Below are positions 17,724 through 25,896 of a DNA stretch of 64,000 nt, in pieces (the first letter of the stretch is position 1; the number at the start of each line of letters is the position of its first letter). The notes under the pieces were generated by a model. It saw only the letters and a program-made list of their open reading frames with translations. It made no database searches and was not told where the DNA came from. Made by a program: the position numbers and the translations under genes. Source of the stretch: Lachnospiraceae bacterium UBA7050 (lineage in GTDB: Bacteria > Bacillota > Clostridia > Lachnospirales > Lachnospiraceae); the NCBI GenBank assembly GCA_002493905.1, contig DLAJ01000017.1:124001-188000 (forward strand), in the 5' to 3' direction.

Positions 17724-17790
17724 AATTTAATCACGAGAATGATAATAAGTCATAAAAAAGTCTTAAAATGCGGGGGAGGATAAACCTAAA

Positions 17791-19500
17791 ATGCAAAAAA
17801 AGAAATTAAAGCTTCCGTTCAGCGTACTACTTGTCATGCTTACCATGCTTCCGATGGTAGTGCTTTCCGTTGTGAGCTTTGTCATGAGCGTGACAAAACT
17901 CAAAAATTCTTTGGAAGAAAGTAATAAACAGGCAGTCGAATCCGTCTGCTTTTCGTTAATGGAATCATATAATACGATGTATGAGGGCGACTGGCGGATG
18001 ATCAACGGCGACCTGTATAAAGGTGCAAACTATTTGGGACATACACAGGATCTGTTAAATCGCTTTTTGGATGAGCGCCAGTTAAATGTAACGTTGTTTT
18101 ACGGGGATACGCGTGTTCTTACGACATTAAAGGATGCGAATGGTGATTACATAGTCGGCACAAAGGCAGATGAAAAAGTGTCGGCTCAGGTACTTGGCGG
18201 GGAGGGTTACTTTGATGAAAATCTAAAAGTCAATGGCGTTGACAGCTATGTGGCCTACGAACCGCTCCGCAATATGGACGGCTCCGTAGCAGGTATGGTT
18301 TTTGTCGGATATCCGAGAACGGTCGCGCAGAAAGCGGTCAACAATGCGATTCTTTCCCTGATTGCCAGTTATGTGGTCGTTTTGGCTATCATATTAGTGA
18401 TCGTCATCATTCTTGTGCGCGTGATTGTACGTGCCATGACAAATCTTTCCGGCGCAGTAACAAAGCTTCGGAGCGGCGACTTAAATGTGGAGCTTCATGT
18501 AGATTCTCTGAATGCGAAAAATGAGATCGGTGCGCTTGCTGATAACGTGAACAGTCTGGTTGTGAATCTGCGAGATATCATGGGCGGCATCAGAAGAGAT
18601 GCGGAGACGCTCAACGACTGTTCAGTGCAGTTGTCCGGTTCCGTTGACACAACGGTATCTGCGATCGATCAGGTAACGAAAGCAATTGAAGAAGTTGCAG
18701 AAGGTTCTACCACACAGGCGCAGGATACGGCGGGTGCAATGGCCAATATTGAAGAATTGAACGCAACGCTGGATATTATCACCGATAAGGTTGTGACGCT
18801 CTCCCAAATGTCTGATGAAACCAAGAACGTTTCCACAAAAGCAAAAGAAACTATGGCAGAGCTGATCGATATCAATACGCAGACGAAATCGGATATTGAT
18901 AATATTGTTGAACAGTCTGAAAAGAATGTAGAGGCAGTCAATAAGATCAATGTGATTCTGAAGACAATAGAGGAAATCAGCTCCCAGACCAATCTGCTCA
19001 GCTTAAATGCTTCGATTGAGGCAGCAAGGGCTGGAGAAGCAGGGCGCGGTTTTGCTGTTGTTGCAAAAGAGATTGGTTCCCTTGCGGAAAGCAGTGCGTC
19101 AGCCGCCAGAGAAATTCAGGAGATTATTGTCAGCCTGGTTGAGGATATTCAAAAGACAAGTTCTCTGTCTGACGTTTTGAATGAAAGCGCAACGAAACAG
19201 CTTGGCAAGATTCAGGATACGAGAGAAATGTTCAACCGCGTATTGAGTGCGATTGGCGAAATTTCCGAAGGCACTGAGCGGATTCGCACAGAAGTGGAGA
19301 GTATTGATGCGGTAAAGAACGGCATCGGAGAAACAATTGAAAGCCTGTCCTCTATTTCCGAGGAAAATGCAGCGGCTTCCGAGGAAACGACCGCTTCGGC
19401 AAATCTTGTAAATGAGGATATGAAGCAGATTGGCAGAGTATCACAGGATATGATGGAACTTGCAGAAGAATTAAAGAAATCCATCAGCTATTTCCATTGA
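17791..19500 (+). CDS. methyl-accepting chemotaxis protein
   Basis: A 569-residue transmembrane chemoreceptor. A first membrane segment at about 10-30, an extracellular Cache-type ligand domain at about 45-185 and a second segment at about 187-210 (ASYVVVLAIILVIVIILV) are followed by HAMP and a long coiled coil. The signalling tip reads EISSQTNLLSLNASIEAARAGEAGRGFAVVA, given here only as a landmark over about residues 395-425 in shorter pieces: TNLLSLNASIEAARAGE and GRGFAVVAKEI. The C-terminus has no CheR-tethering pentapeptide. It has its own strong promoter and is monocistronic. The ligand is unknown. Confidence 0.95.
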   Translation: MQKKKLKLPFSVLLVMLTMLPMVVLSVVSFVMSVTKLKNSLEESNKQAVESVCFSLMESYNTMYEGDWRMINGDLYKGANYLGHTQDLLNRFLDERQLNVTLFYGDTRVLTTLKDANGDYIVGTKADEKVSAQVLGGEGYFDENLKVNGVDSYVAYEPLRNMDGSVAGMVFVGYPRTVAQKAVNNAILSLIASYVVVLAIILVIVIILVRVIVRAMTNLSGAVTKLRSGDLNVELHVDSLNAKNEIGALADNVNSLVVNLRDIMGGIRRDAETLNDCSVQLSGSVDTTVSAIDQVTKAIEEVAEGSTTQAQDTAGAMANIEELNATLDIITDKVVTLSQMSDETKNVSTKAKETMAELIDINTQTKSDIDNIVEQSEKNVEAVNKINVILKTIEEISSQTNLLSLNASIEAARAGEAGRGFAVVAKEIGSLAESSASAAREIQEIIVSLVEDIQKTSSLSDVLNESATKQLGKIQDTREMFNRVLSAIGEISEGTERIRTEVESIDAVKNGIGETIESLSSISEENAAASEETTASANLVNEDMKQIGRVSQDMMELAEELKKSISYFH

Positions 19501-19556
19501 TCACTCAGCTGCTAAAGCTATTCTAAATTAGAAACAATTTCAGTTTTAGAAAGTAT

Positions 19557-19602
19557 CAAAAGACAGCCCCATGGAACTAACGTTTCAAGGAGCTGTCTTT
19601 TG
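19557..19602. terminator. bidirectional terminator between convergent genes
   Basis: CAAAAGACAGC at 19557-19567 pairs with GCTGTCTTTTG at 19592-19602; the interior can pair further. A and T runs lie within the stem, so it can serve both the chemoreceptor and the convergent lipoprotein gene. Confidence 0.6.
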
Positions 19603-19692
19603 ATGTACATATTTTCTTTTCATAAGAATCAGAACGCAAATGAAATTTTGTTCATATCTGAAAGCTTGAATTTCATGATAACAAAAACTGTT

Positions 19693-20190
19693 TCATTCTG
19701 TCGTTGCAGCGCCTGAATCCTCAAATGTCACATGACTTCCGAGCAGCACTTCTCCAATATAATTGACATAAGTAATGGCTTTTTCATAATAGGTGTTTGC
19801 CGTCTCCAATGCCATGTCATCAAACGTTTCGGATTCAAAGGCAGTATGATAATAAAGAACCGCCTGCGTCATATATTTACTTGCACGTTCGGCCAAAATT
19901 TCCGCATCCGCATATTCATCGGGAATATCCATCTCGGTCAACGAGAAAAATGCGGCATCCATTTCGTCATAATAGGAGAGTAATTCGCTGACTGCCGTTT
20001 CCGAATCAGCATCAATCCGGTTTATATTTTCCCCGAGCTCGACAATCTTGTTCGTGAAATCCGTCATATCATTTTGATAAGCGCTGGTTTCCTGTGACGG
20101 AAGATTTCCACATGAAGTTAAAGTCAGCCCGGAGAAGAGTATCATAAAAGCTAAGAAAATTGTCACGGATGATTTTTTTTGTATGAACAT
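19693..20190 (-). CDS. lipoprotein of unknown function
   Basis: About 165 residues. A basic, hydrophobic leader ends in the lipobox LTLTSCGN, so the mature protein should be lipid-anchored at Cys on the outer face of the membrane. The rest is acidic and helical (for example DFTNKIVELGENINRID and SELLSYYDEMDAAFFSLTEMD), resembling a four-helix bundle. The start at 20190 (MFIQKKSS) gives a normal signal peptide and has GTGAGGA upstream; a frame reaching to 20283 would put 31 unlikely residues before it. No family was recognised. Confidence 0.72.
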   Translation of the reverse strand: MFIQKKSSVTIFLAFMILFSGLTLTSCGNLPSQETSAYQNDMTDFTNKIVELGENINRIDADSETAVSELLSYYDEMDAAFFSLTEMDIPDEYADAEILAERASKYMTQAVLYYHTAFESETFDDMALETANTYYEKAITYVNYIGEVLLGSHVTFEDSGAATTE

Positions 20191-20272
20191 ATAACATGAA
20201 ATCCTCACTTTCTCAATAAGATAGAATGTGGGACAGCTCAGCAGCGATATCCCTTTGAAAATGCTATATGGA

Positions 20273-20301
20273 TAATCTACCATATTTTGACGGACAAGTC
20301 A
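20273..20301 (-). promoter_or_regulatory. promoter of lipoprotein gene
   Basis: Reverse strand: TTGACT at 20301-20296 and TAGATT at 20278-20273 with a 17-bp spacer. Confidence 0.5.
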
Positions 20302-20382
20302 ATTTTCCCACACTTTACGACTTTTTGAAGTGCTGCCGTGTTTATACCTGTCGATTTCCATTCTGATTCTGCGTTTTATGGA

Positions 20383-20411
20383 TTGCGAAGCGCAAAAGAG
20401 TATGATACAAT
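20383..20411 (+). promoter_or_regulatory. promoter of zinc-ribbon gene 2
   Basis: TTGCGA at 20383-20388 and TACAAT at 20406-20411, 17-bp spacer, 42 bases before the start codon. Confidence 0.6.
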
Positions 20412-20452
20412 AATAAAGAAATTATAAATTAACAATAAAAAGGAGTTTCCCT

Positions 20453-21256
20453 ATGTTTTGTAATCAATGTGGTTCACAAATCCCTGATAATGTAACAATT
20501 TGTCCGAATTGCGGCGCGAATATAGCCCCGAATCCTGTACAGGCGCAGAATTCGGGTGTTGGTCAGGTACCTCAGCCGCCATTACAGAATATGAACGCAG
20601 GTCAGATGCAGCAGCCGGTACAGGGTATGAACGCCGGACAGATACCTCCCCAGCAGAATGCAAGCATGAATGCTGGCATGAACGCGGGTCAGATGCAGCA
20701 GAACGCAGGCTATGGACAGCCGGGCATGCAGCAGTCAAGCCCTCAAATGTATAATGGAATGCCGATGCAGGGCTATGGACAGCCAGCACAGCCGAAAGCC
20801 AATCCACTGGCGTTTTTAACGGCTTCTCATCCGGGTGAGCCTTTCCCGCTAAAGGGTGTTTTTTCCGTAAAAGCGCTGTTATCCAAAATCACGACATTGG
20901 ACCTGATCGGTATTATTGGTGCACTGGTCGCATTTATCAGTGTATTCCTGCCGTTTATTTCCGCTTATGGTGAATCCATCAGCATGGTTAAACTGTCAGA
21001 TGCAGATGTCAATTCAACTTGGATGGTGATTGTGCTGAGTATCGGTGCAATCATATTATATACGCTTCGCATGGAAATGCTTGCATTTCTTGTTTCGGCG
21101 TTAAACCTGCTCGTATTTGTACATATGTGGACGCTGGGTTCTGCACTCAAAAGCTTTGGCGGACATCTTAGTGTTGGATTCTATTTCTATCTGCTTGCAA
21201 CAATTGCAATGATCATTGCTCCGTTTGTATGGGGCAGGATTAAAAAGACAAATTGA
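20453..21256 (+). CDS. zinc-ribbon membrane protein with Gln/Met/Asn-rich linker (paralog 2)
   Basis: A 267-residue protein. Residues 3-23 form a zinc ribbon (CNQCG, CPNCG). Residues about 28-120 are a low-complexity linker built of imperfect repeats such as MNAGQMQQ and MNAGQIPPQQ, followed by four hydrophobic segments from about 145. The linker DNA repeats too, suggesting expansion by slippage. AAAAGGAG precedes the start. It is similar in plan to the genes at 15119 and 21362; function unknown. Confidence 0.8.
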   Translation: MFCNQCGSQIPDNVTICPNCGANIAPNPVQAQNSGVGQVPQPPLQNMNAGQMQQPVQGMNAGQIPPQQNASMNAGMNAGQMQQNAGYGQPGMQQSSPQMYNGMPMQGYGQPAQPKANPLAFLTASHPGEPFPLKGVFSVKALLSKITTLDLIGIIGALVAFISVFLPFISAYGESISMVKLSDADVNSTWMVIVLSIGAIILYTLRMEMLAFLVSALNLLVFVHMWTLGSALKSFGGHLSVGFYFYLLATIAMIIAPFVWGRIKKTN

Positions 21257-21306
21257 CATATACCTATCATCTGCTCGATTAGGTTTGTCAGACTCACAAA
21301 TGGAAT

Positions 21307-21328
21307 AAAAAATGCACTGTCATTTTTT
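21307..21328 (+). terminator. AT-rich terminator-like hairpin
   Basis: AAAAAATG, loop CACTGT, CATTTTTT. The 8-bp stem ends in a T run between two zinc-ribbon genes. Weak GC content makes it a modest terminator. Confidence 0.45.
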
Positions 21329-21361
21329 ATAAAAAATTAAAAGAAAAGAGAGGGAAGTAGT

Positions 21362-21892
21362 ATGTTATGTAACAATTGTGGTAATCAGATTCCGGACAAT
21401 TCCGTAACCTGTCCGAATTGTGGCACACCGACAAACGGAGGAACTCAGGTTCCGTCCGGTGCACCCGCAGCAAAGACCGCATTCTTTCAGCAGACAGATG
21501 CGGGTATCAATTTTATTGCATTAATCATTGCAGTTGTTGGTCTTGTCTGTGTTTTCCCTGCAAAGGTTATTGCAAAAAGCGAGCTTTTAGGAATCAATAT
21601 GGGACTTCCTATTATTGGAAAAGACGCTAAGTACGGAATTTATATGGTGGTATTGCTCGCCCTGACAGCGGTTTTTCTGTTCTTAAAGAAATCCCATTCA
21701 GCACTCATACCGGCAGCGGTAAACGTGGTATTCTGTATCGCAAAAATGGTTCAGGAATCCAGTGATGCAAAATCGTTAGGTATGGGCGTGAGCGCTGGCT
21801 TTAATTTCTTCTATTGGCTTGTTTTAATTCTTTCTGTTCTTGACGTTGTGGCAATTCTTGTACTGCCGAAAGTAATGGGAAAGAATCAATAA
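21362..21892 (+). CDS. zinc-ribbon membrane protein (paralog 3)
   Basis: A 176-residue protein with an N-terminal zinc ribbon (CNNCG, CPNCG at residues 3-23), a short linker and four hydrophobic segments (such as FIALIIAVVGLVCVFPAKV and IYMVVLLALTAVFLFL). It lies 105 bases after paralog 2. GAGAGGGA precedes the start. The stop is followed at once by a 17-bp tandem repeat. Function unknown. Confidence 0.8.
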   Translation: MLCNNCGNQIPDNSVTCPNCGTPTNGGTQVPSGAPAAKTAFFQQTDAGINFIALIIAVVGLVCVFPAKVIAKSELLGINMGLPIIGKDAKYGIYMVVLLALTAVFLFLKKSHSALIPAAVNVVFCIAKMVQESSDAKSLGMGVSAGFNFFYWLVLILSVLDVVAILVLPKVMGKNQ

Positions 21893-21894
21893 TC

Positions 21895-21967
21895 CCATGG
21901 AATCAGAGATTCCATAGAATCAGAGATTCCATAGAATCAGAGATTCCATAGAATCAGAGATTCCATA
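21895..21967. repeat. 17-bp tandem repeat, four copies, self-complementary units
   Basis: Four head-to-tail copies of CCATAGAATCAGAGATT (first copy has GG instead of AG) at 21895-21911, 21912-21928, 21929-21945 and 21946-21962, plus CCATA. Each unit contains GAATC-AGA-GATTC, a hairpin with a three-base loop. The array begins 3 bases after the stop of the zinc-ribbon gene. Confidence 0.95.
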
Positions 21968-22105
21968 AAGTCAAACGAAGCAACAAAGCATTCTTTCGTA
22001 ATAATGTATTCCTTTGAATGAAAAGACGGAGAATGAAATCGGAGAACGTGCTGTCTGATTTAGGCAGTGCGTTCTCTTGCTATAGCATAATCGGGAGGGA
22101 AGAAT

Positions 22106-22924
22106 ATGTACTATTTTACGGATGACTGTCTGCTCGGGGTGGATATGATCGATGGGGAACACAGAGAACTTTTTCGAATAATCAATGATATGCGTGATCT
22201 GCTTGAAAATGACATGCTGGCAGATAAATACGATTCGATCCGTGAGAAGCTAGAGATGCTAAAGCAATATGCGGAAACACATTTTCAGCATGAAGAGGAA
22301 TACATGGAGCGTATCCGTCATCCAGAACTGGACCTGCAGAAAAAGCAGCATGCCGCATTTCGTGAAAAAATATGCGAAGCGGATATTATTATGCCTTCGG
22401 AAAGTGAAAAACAGCAGATTTTCTTAGATGATCTCCTCAAGTATCTGATAACATGGCTTTACAGACATATTATTGGTTCCGATCTGATGATCGGGAAATT
22501 GAAACCACTCGATGAAACAGCCGGATTGATTGCTTTTACGGACGAATATCTAATCGGCATTCCTTTGATCGACAATGAACATCGGGAATTGTTCCGCATT
22601 ATCGGCGAAGTCAATCGTGTAGTCAAGGATGAGTTTATTCCTGACAAATATGATGAAATTGTTTTTCTATTAGAAGAAATGAAACGCTATACGATCTTTC
22701 ATTTTACAGACGAAGAGAACTATATGGAAAAAATCCATTATGAAGGTCTCGCCGCTCAAAAACGCGCACATGATGCATTTATTGCAAAGATTGAGAGTAT
22801 GGATTTGGAACAAATCGATGCACATCAGCAGGAAACCTTAGAGGAATTGATGCGTTTTCTGACAGAATGGCTGATCAATCATATTCTGCAGGCCGATAAG
22901 AAAATTGGAGAGGCCAATCAATAA
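22106..22924 (+). CDS. tandem bacteriohemerythrin
   Basis: A 272-residue protein with two hemerythrin domains, residues about 5-130 and 142-268. Domain 1 has IDGEHRELF, HFQHEEEYM, KKQHAAF and YRHIIGSD. Domain 2 has IDNEHRELF, HFTDEENYM, KRAHDAF and INHILQAD. The His/Glu sets for a di-iron site are kept in both. Such proteins bind oxygen and act as sensors or scavengers in anaerobes. GGGAGGG precedes the start. The repeat within one chain suggests duplication and fusion. No signalling domain is attached. Confidence 0.93.
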   Translation: MYYFTDDCLLGVDMIDGEHRELFRIINDMRDLLENDMLADKYDSIREKLEMLKQYAETHFQHEEEYMERIRHPELDLQKKQHAAFREKICEADIIMPSESEKQQIFLDDLLKYLITWLYRHIIGSDLMIGKLKPLDETAGLIAFTDEYLIGIPLIDNEHRELFRIIGEVNRVVKDEFIPDKYDEIVFLLEEMKRYTIFHFTDEENYMEKIHYEGLAAQKRAHDAFIAKIESMDLEQIDAHQQETLEELMRFLTEWLINHILQADKKIGEANQ

Positions 22925-22988
22925 GATTTGATCGGAAAATCGTGGTAAAAAATCAAAAAGATTGTGGCAGAAAATCAAAAAGATTTTA

Positions 22989-23017
22989 TTGACAAACGAT
23001 AAAGCGGCTGGTATTAT
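22989..23017 (+). promoter_or_regulatory. promoter of the rplU operon
   Basis: TTGACA at 22989-22994 and TATTAT at 23012-23017, 17-bp spacer. The predicted transcript begins near 23024. Confidence 0.8.
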
Positions 23018-23023
23018 ATATGA

Positions 23024-23110
23024 GTATGCCGCATAGCGTGGCTAAAGTCTGTTTTACCCGAAACAGCGCCGAAGCTAGCGAGTAAAACCGGTAACGGTTA
23101 GATATAGGAG
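23024..23110 (+). promoter_or_regulatory. L21-type ribosomal leader RNA
   Basis: The leader before rplU can fold in more than one way. GTTTTAC (23051-23057) can pair with GTAAAAC (23082-23088), or CTGTTT (23049-23054) with AAACAG (23061-23066); the two exclude each other. AACCG (23086-23090) also pairs with CGGTT (23095-23099). Position and shape fit the L21 leader known from Firmicutes, thought to mediate feedback by a ribosomal protein. The assignment to that RNA family is from memory of its position and features, not a search. Confidence 0.65.
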
Positions 23111-23118
23111 GTGTCCCT

Positions 23119-23424
23119 ATGTACGCAATCATTGCAACAGGTGGTAAGCAGTACAAGGTGTCTGAAGGCGATATTGTCAGAGTTGAGAAGCTTGATGCAG
23201 AAGCCGGAGATACTGTTACATTTGACGAGGTCATTGCCGTAAGCGATAAGGAACTCAAGGTTGGCGCTGATGCAGCGAAAGCAACCGTTGAAGCGACTGT
23301 TGAAAAGCAGGGCAGAGCAAAAAAAGTTATCGTTTACAAATACAAAAGAAAGACCGGCTACCACAAAAAGAATGGTCACAGACAAGCATACACTGAGGTT
23401 AAGATCAATAAGATCAACGCATAA
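23119..23424 (+). CDS. rplU: ribosomal protein L21
   Basis: A 101-residue protein of the large ribosomal subunit, starting MYAIIATGGKQYKVSEGD and ending with the RNA-binding KRKTGYHKKNGHRQ segment. AGGAGGTG gives a very strong start. It heads the operon rplU-prp-rpmA-obgE-yhbY-yqeK-rsfS. Confidence 0.99.
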   Translation: MYAIIATGGKQYKVSEGDIVRVEKLDAEAGDTVTFDEVIAVSDKELKVGADAAKATVEATVEKQGRAKKVIVYKYKRKTGYHKKNGHRQAYTEVKINKINA

Positions 23425-23451
23425 TGCGGTCAGGATCAGTGGGAATCGTTT

Positions 23452-23787
23452 ATGACAACAATAACAGTCAAACGGTCAGAATCAGGGGCATATCAGGAAT
23501 TTTACTGCATGGGACATGCTGAAAGCAGACATTTCTTTTTTGAGAAAGATATGATTTGTGCGGCGGTTTCCGTTTTAGTCATTAACACAGTGAACTCTTT
23601 GGAAATGCTTGCATCGGAAAAGTTAAGAGTAACGCAAAATCAATCAGAGGGCTTTCTCCGCTGCGAATTTATAAACGGTCTTTCCGAAAAAGGAATTTTG
23701 TTGATGGATTCGATGATTCTTGGCCTACAGGGCATTGTAAAGCAGTATGGCAGCAAACATTTGCAGGTAAACGTTGAGGAGGTGTAG
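23452..23787 (+). CDS. prp: ribosomal-processing cysteine protease Prp
   Basis: A 111-residue protease that trims the N-terminus of L27 in Firmicutes. The catalytic pair is in GHAESRH (His22) and KDMICAAVSVL (Cys36). It sits between rplU and rpmA as in other Firmicutes. The ribosome site is weak (GTGGGAA), which might hold expression below that of the ribosomal proteins. Its presence agrees with the cleavable extension on the L27 encoded 4 bases downstream. Confidence 0.95.
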   Translation: MTTITVKRSESGAYQEFYCMGHAESRHFFFEKDMICAAVSVLVINTVNSLEMLASEKLRVTQNQSEGFLRCEFINGLSEKGILLMDSMILGLQGIVKQYGSKHLQVNVEEV

Positions 23788-23790
23788 ATC

Positions 23791-24075
23791 ATGTTTCATA
23801 TGAACCTTCAGTTTTTTGCTCATAAGAAGGGAGTCGGTTCTACCAAGAACGGCAGAGATTCCGAGTCAAAAAGATTAGGTGCGAAGCGGGCTGACGGACA
23901 GTTTGTGAAGGCTGGCAACATTTTATACAGACAGCGCGGTACAAAGATTCATCCGGGCGTCAATGTCGGTATCGGCGGAGACGATACGCTGTTTGCGTTA
24001 GTTGACGGCGTTCTGCGATTCGAGAGAAAAGGCAGAGACAAGAAACAGGCTTGTGTATATCCGGTAGAGAAATAA
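23791..24075 (+). CDS. rpmA: ribosomal protein L27 with cleavable N-terminus
   Basis: A 94-residue protein located at the peptidyl-transferase site. The chain begins MFHMNLQFF followed by AHKKGVGSTKNGRDS. The first nine residues fit the Prp cleavage sequence LNLQFF known from Firmicutes, and removal exposes the mature N-terminus that reaches the tRNA ends. GAGGAGGTG gives a strong start. Confidence 0.98.
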   Translation: MFHMNLQFFAHKKGVGSTKNGRDSESKRLGAKRADGQFVKAGNILYRQRGTKIHPGVNVGIGGDDTLFALVDGVLRFERKGRDKKQACVYPVEK

Positions 24076-24144
24076 ACGATCTGACAGAGCTTCAAACGAA
24101 TGTTTGGAGCTCTGTTTCGATTTGGCGGAGAAAGGACTGAAAGG

Positions 24145-25437
24145 ATGTTTGCAGACAGAGCAAAAATCTATGTCAGAAGTGGTAAGGGCGGTGACGGACA
24201 TGTTTCTTTCAGAAGAGAAAAATATGTACCTGACGGCGGTCCTGACGGCGGCGACGGTGGGCGCGGCGGCGACGTGATCTTTGAAGTAGACGAAGGTTTG
24301 AATACACTGATTGATTTTCGGCATACGCGCAAATATGCGGCTGGCGACGGTGAAGAAGGCGGTAAGAAAAACTGCCGAGGCAAGGATGGCGCCGATATCG
24401 TGATCAAAATGCCTAAGGGAACTGTCGTACGTGAAGAGACAAGCGGGCGTGTGATCGTTGATATGTCAGGGGACAATCTTCGCTATACGGTTCTGACAGG
24501 CGGCAGAGGCGGATGCGGTAATCAGCATTATGCCACCAGTACAATGCAGGCTCCCAAATATGCGCAGCCGGGACAGCCTGCCAAGGAACTGTCGCTCATT
24601 TTAGAATTGAAAGTCATTGCGGATGTCGGGCTGATTGGATTTCCGAATGTAGGAAAATCTACTTTTCTTTCGCGAACCACAAATGCCCGTCCGAAAATTG
24701 CTAATTATCATTTTACGACCTTAAGTCCAAACCTCGGCGTAGTAGACTTCGGTGACGGCAGTTCATTTGTTTTGGCCGATATTCCGGGACTGATCGAGGG
24801 CGCTTCAGAGGGAATCGGATTAGGCCATCAATTTTTGCGTCATATTGAAAGAACGAAGCTGTTTATACATGTAATAGACGCAGCGGGAACGGAGGGACGT
24901 GATCCGCTTGCGGATATTGATGCTATTAATGCTGAATTGGAAGCATATCAAGCCGGTTTAAGCAGCCGTCTGCAGATCATCGCAGCTAATAAGACGGATG
25001 TGATGGATTCAGAAGCATTGGAAGATATCATGCAAAAACTGCAGAAGCGGTTTGAGCCTCAGGGAATCAAAGTCTTCCCTATTTCGGCTGTAACCGGAAA
25101 GGGTATTAAGGAGCTTTTGTCGTATGCCTATCAATGCCTGAAAGAAGCAAATGAAGCTCCCGTCGTTTTCGAACAGGAATACTTCCCTGAATTTGAAAAT
25201 GATTATGCTAATGAGCCATATACGGTATCGTTTGATGAAAAAGAACAGGCATATATCGTAGAAGGTCCACGCATAGAAAAAATGCTTGGCTACACGAATC
25301 TGGATTCTGAAAAAGGATTTCGCTTTTTTCAGGAATTCTTAAAAAAGAACGGCATATTAAAAGAACTTGAAGAGCTTGGCATACAGGATGGCGACACAGT
25401 CCGAATGTATGGACTGGCATTTGATTACTATAAATGA
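24145..25437 (+). CDS. obgE: ribosome-assembly GTPase Obg
   Basis: A 430-residue GTPase of 50S assembly and stress signalling. The glycine-rich Obg domain covers residues 1-158 (VRSGKGGDGHVSFRREKYVP), the G domain has GFPNVGKST, DIPGLIEGA and NKTD, and a C-terminal OCT domain ends the chain. The start at 24145 (MFADRAKI) is set by GAAAGG directly upstream; an in-frame ATG at 24100 would add 15 non-conserved residues. Confidence 0.98.
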   Translation: MFADRAKIYVRSGKGGDGHVSFRREKYVPDGGPDGGDGGRGGDVIFEVDEGLNTLIDFRHTRKYAAGDGEEGGKKNCRGKDGADIVIKMPKGTVVREETSGRVIVDMSGDNLRYTVLTGGRGGCGNQHYATSTMQAPKYAQPGQPAKELSLILELKVIADVGLIGFPNVGKSTFLSRTTNARPKIANYHFTTLSPNLGVVDFGDGSSFVLADIPGLIEGASEGIGLGHQFLRHIERTKLFIHVIDAAGTEGRDPLADIDAINAELEAYQAGLSSRLQIIAANKTDVMDSEALEDIMQKLQKRFEPQGIKVFPISAVTGKGIKELLSYAYQCLKEANEAPVVFEQEYFPEFENDYANEPYTVSFDEKEQAYIVEGPRIEKMLGYTNLDSEKGFRFFQEFLKKNGILKELEELGIQDGDTVRMYGLAFDYYK

Positions 25438-25461
25438 TTACTACAAATAGAGGAGCTGATA

Positions 25462-25523
25462 AGTTTGAAAGTTCCTTTCAAACTACTTATTGGTGCAATA
25501 TCGCAGGCATTTGCCTGCGATAT
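25462..25523 (+). promoter_or_regulatory. two perfect hairpins between obgE and yhbY
   Basis: AGTTTGAAAG, loop TTC, CTTTCAAACT (25462-25484) and ATATCGCAGGC, loop ATTT, GCCTGCGATAT (25498-25523). The second ends 14 bases before the yhbY start. Neither has a T tail, so an RNA-stability or translational role is more likely than termination. Confidence 0.7.
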
Positions 25524-25537
25524 ACGGGGGTATAAGG

Positions 25538-25828
25538 ATGACAAGTAAACAGAGAGCATATTTGAAGTCACTGGCAGCAACACTTGAGCCGATCATCCAG
25601 ATCGGAAAATCCAGCTTGACGCCAGAATTGACCATATCAGTCAGCGAAGCATTTCATACAAGAGAACTTATCAAGTTAAACGTTCTGAAAAACTGTCTGG
25701 ATGAACCAAAGGAACTTGCCCAAATTCTTGGGGAGCGGACACATTCTCAAGTTGTTCAGGTGATTGGGAAAAAAATTGTGCTTTATAAACCTTTTAAGGA
25801 AAATCCCAAGATTCTACTTCCAAAATAA
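25538..25828 (+). CDS. yhbY: YhbY-family RNA-binding protein
   Basis: A 96-residue CRM-domain protein linked to ribosomal subunit maturation. It opens MTSKQRAYLKSLAATLEP and has IQIGKSSLTPELTISVSEA and the RELIKLNVLKN segment. The start at 25538 follows GGGGGTATAAGG; a longer frame from 25490 would begin inside the hairpin region. Confidence 0.93.
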   Translation: MTSKQRAYLKSLAATLEPIIQIGKSSLTPELTISVSEAFHTRELIKLNVLKNCLDEPKELAQILGERTHSQVVQVIGKKIVLYKPFKENPKILLPK

Positions 25829-25896
25829 ATGAACTAGCCATGTGTTATTTACAGCGATGGACATTTGGGGTTTGGAATGGGGGCGGATGACCGCGT

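Noticed and set aside
20451..20807. Reverse frame opposite the zinc-ribbon linker
   Set aside because: It is a shadow of the repetitive linker codons of the real gene and lacks a ribosome site.
21895..21967. CRISPR array
   Set aside because: Units are contiguous 17-mers without spacers, and no cas gene is present.
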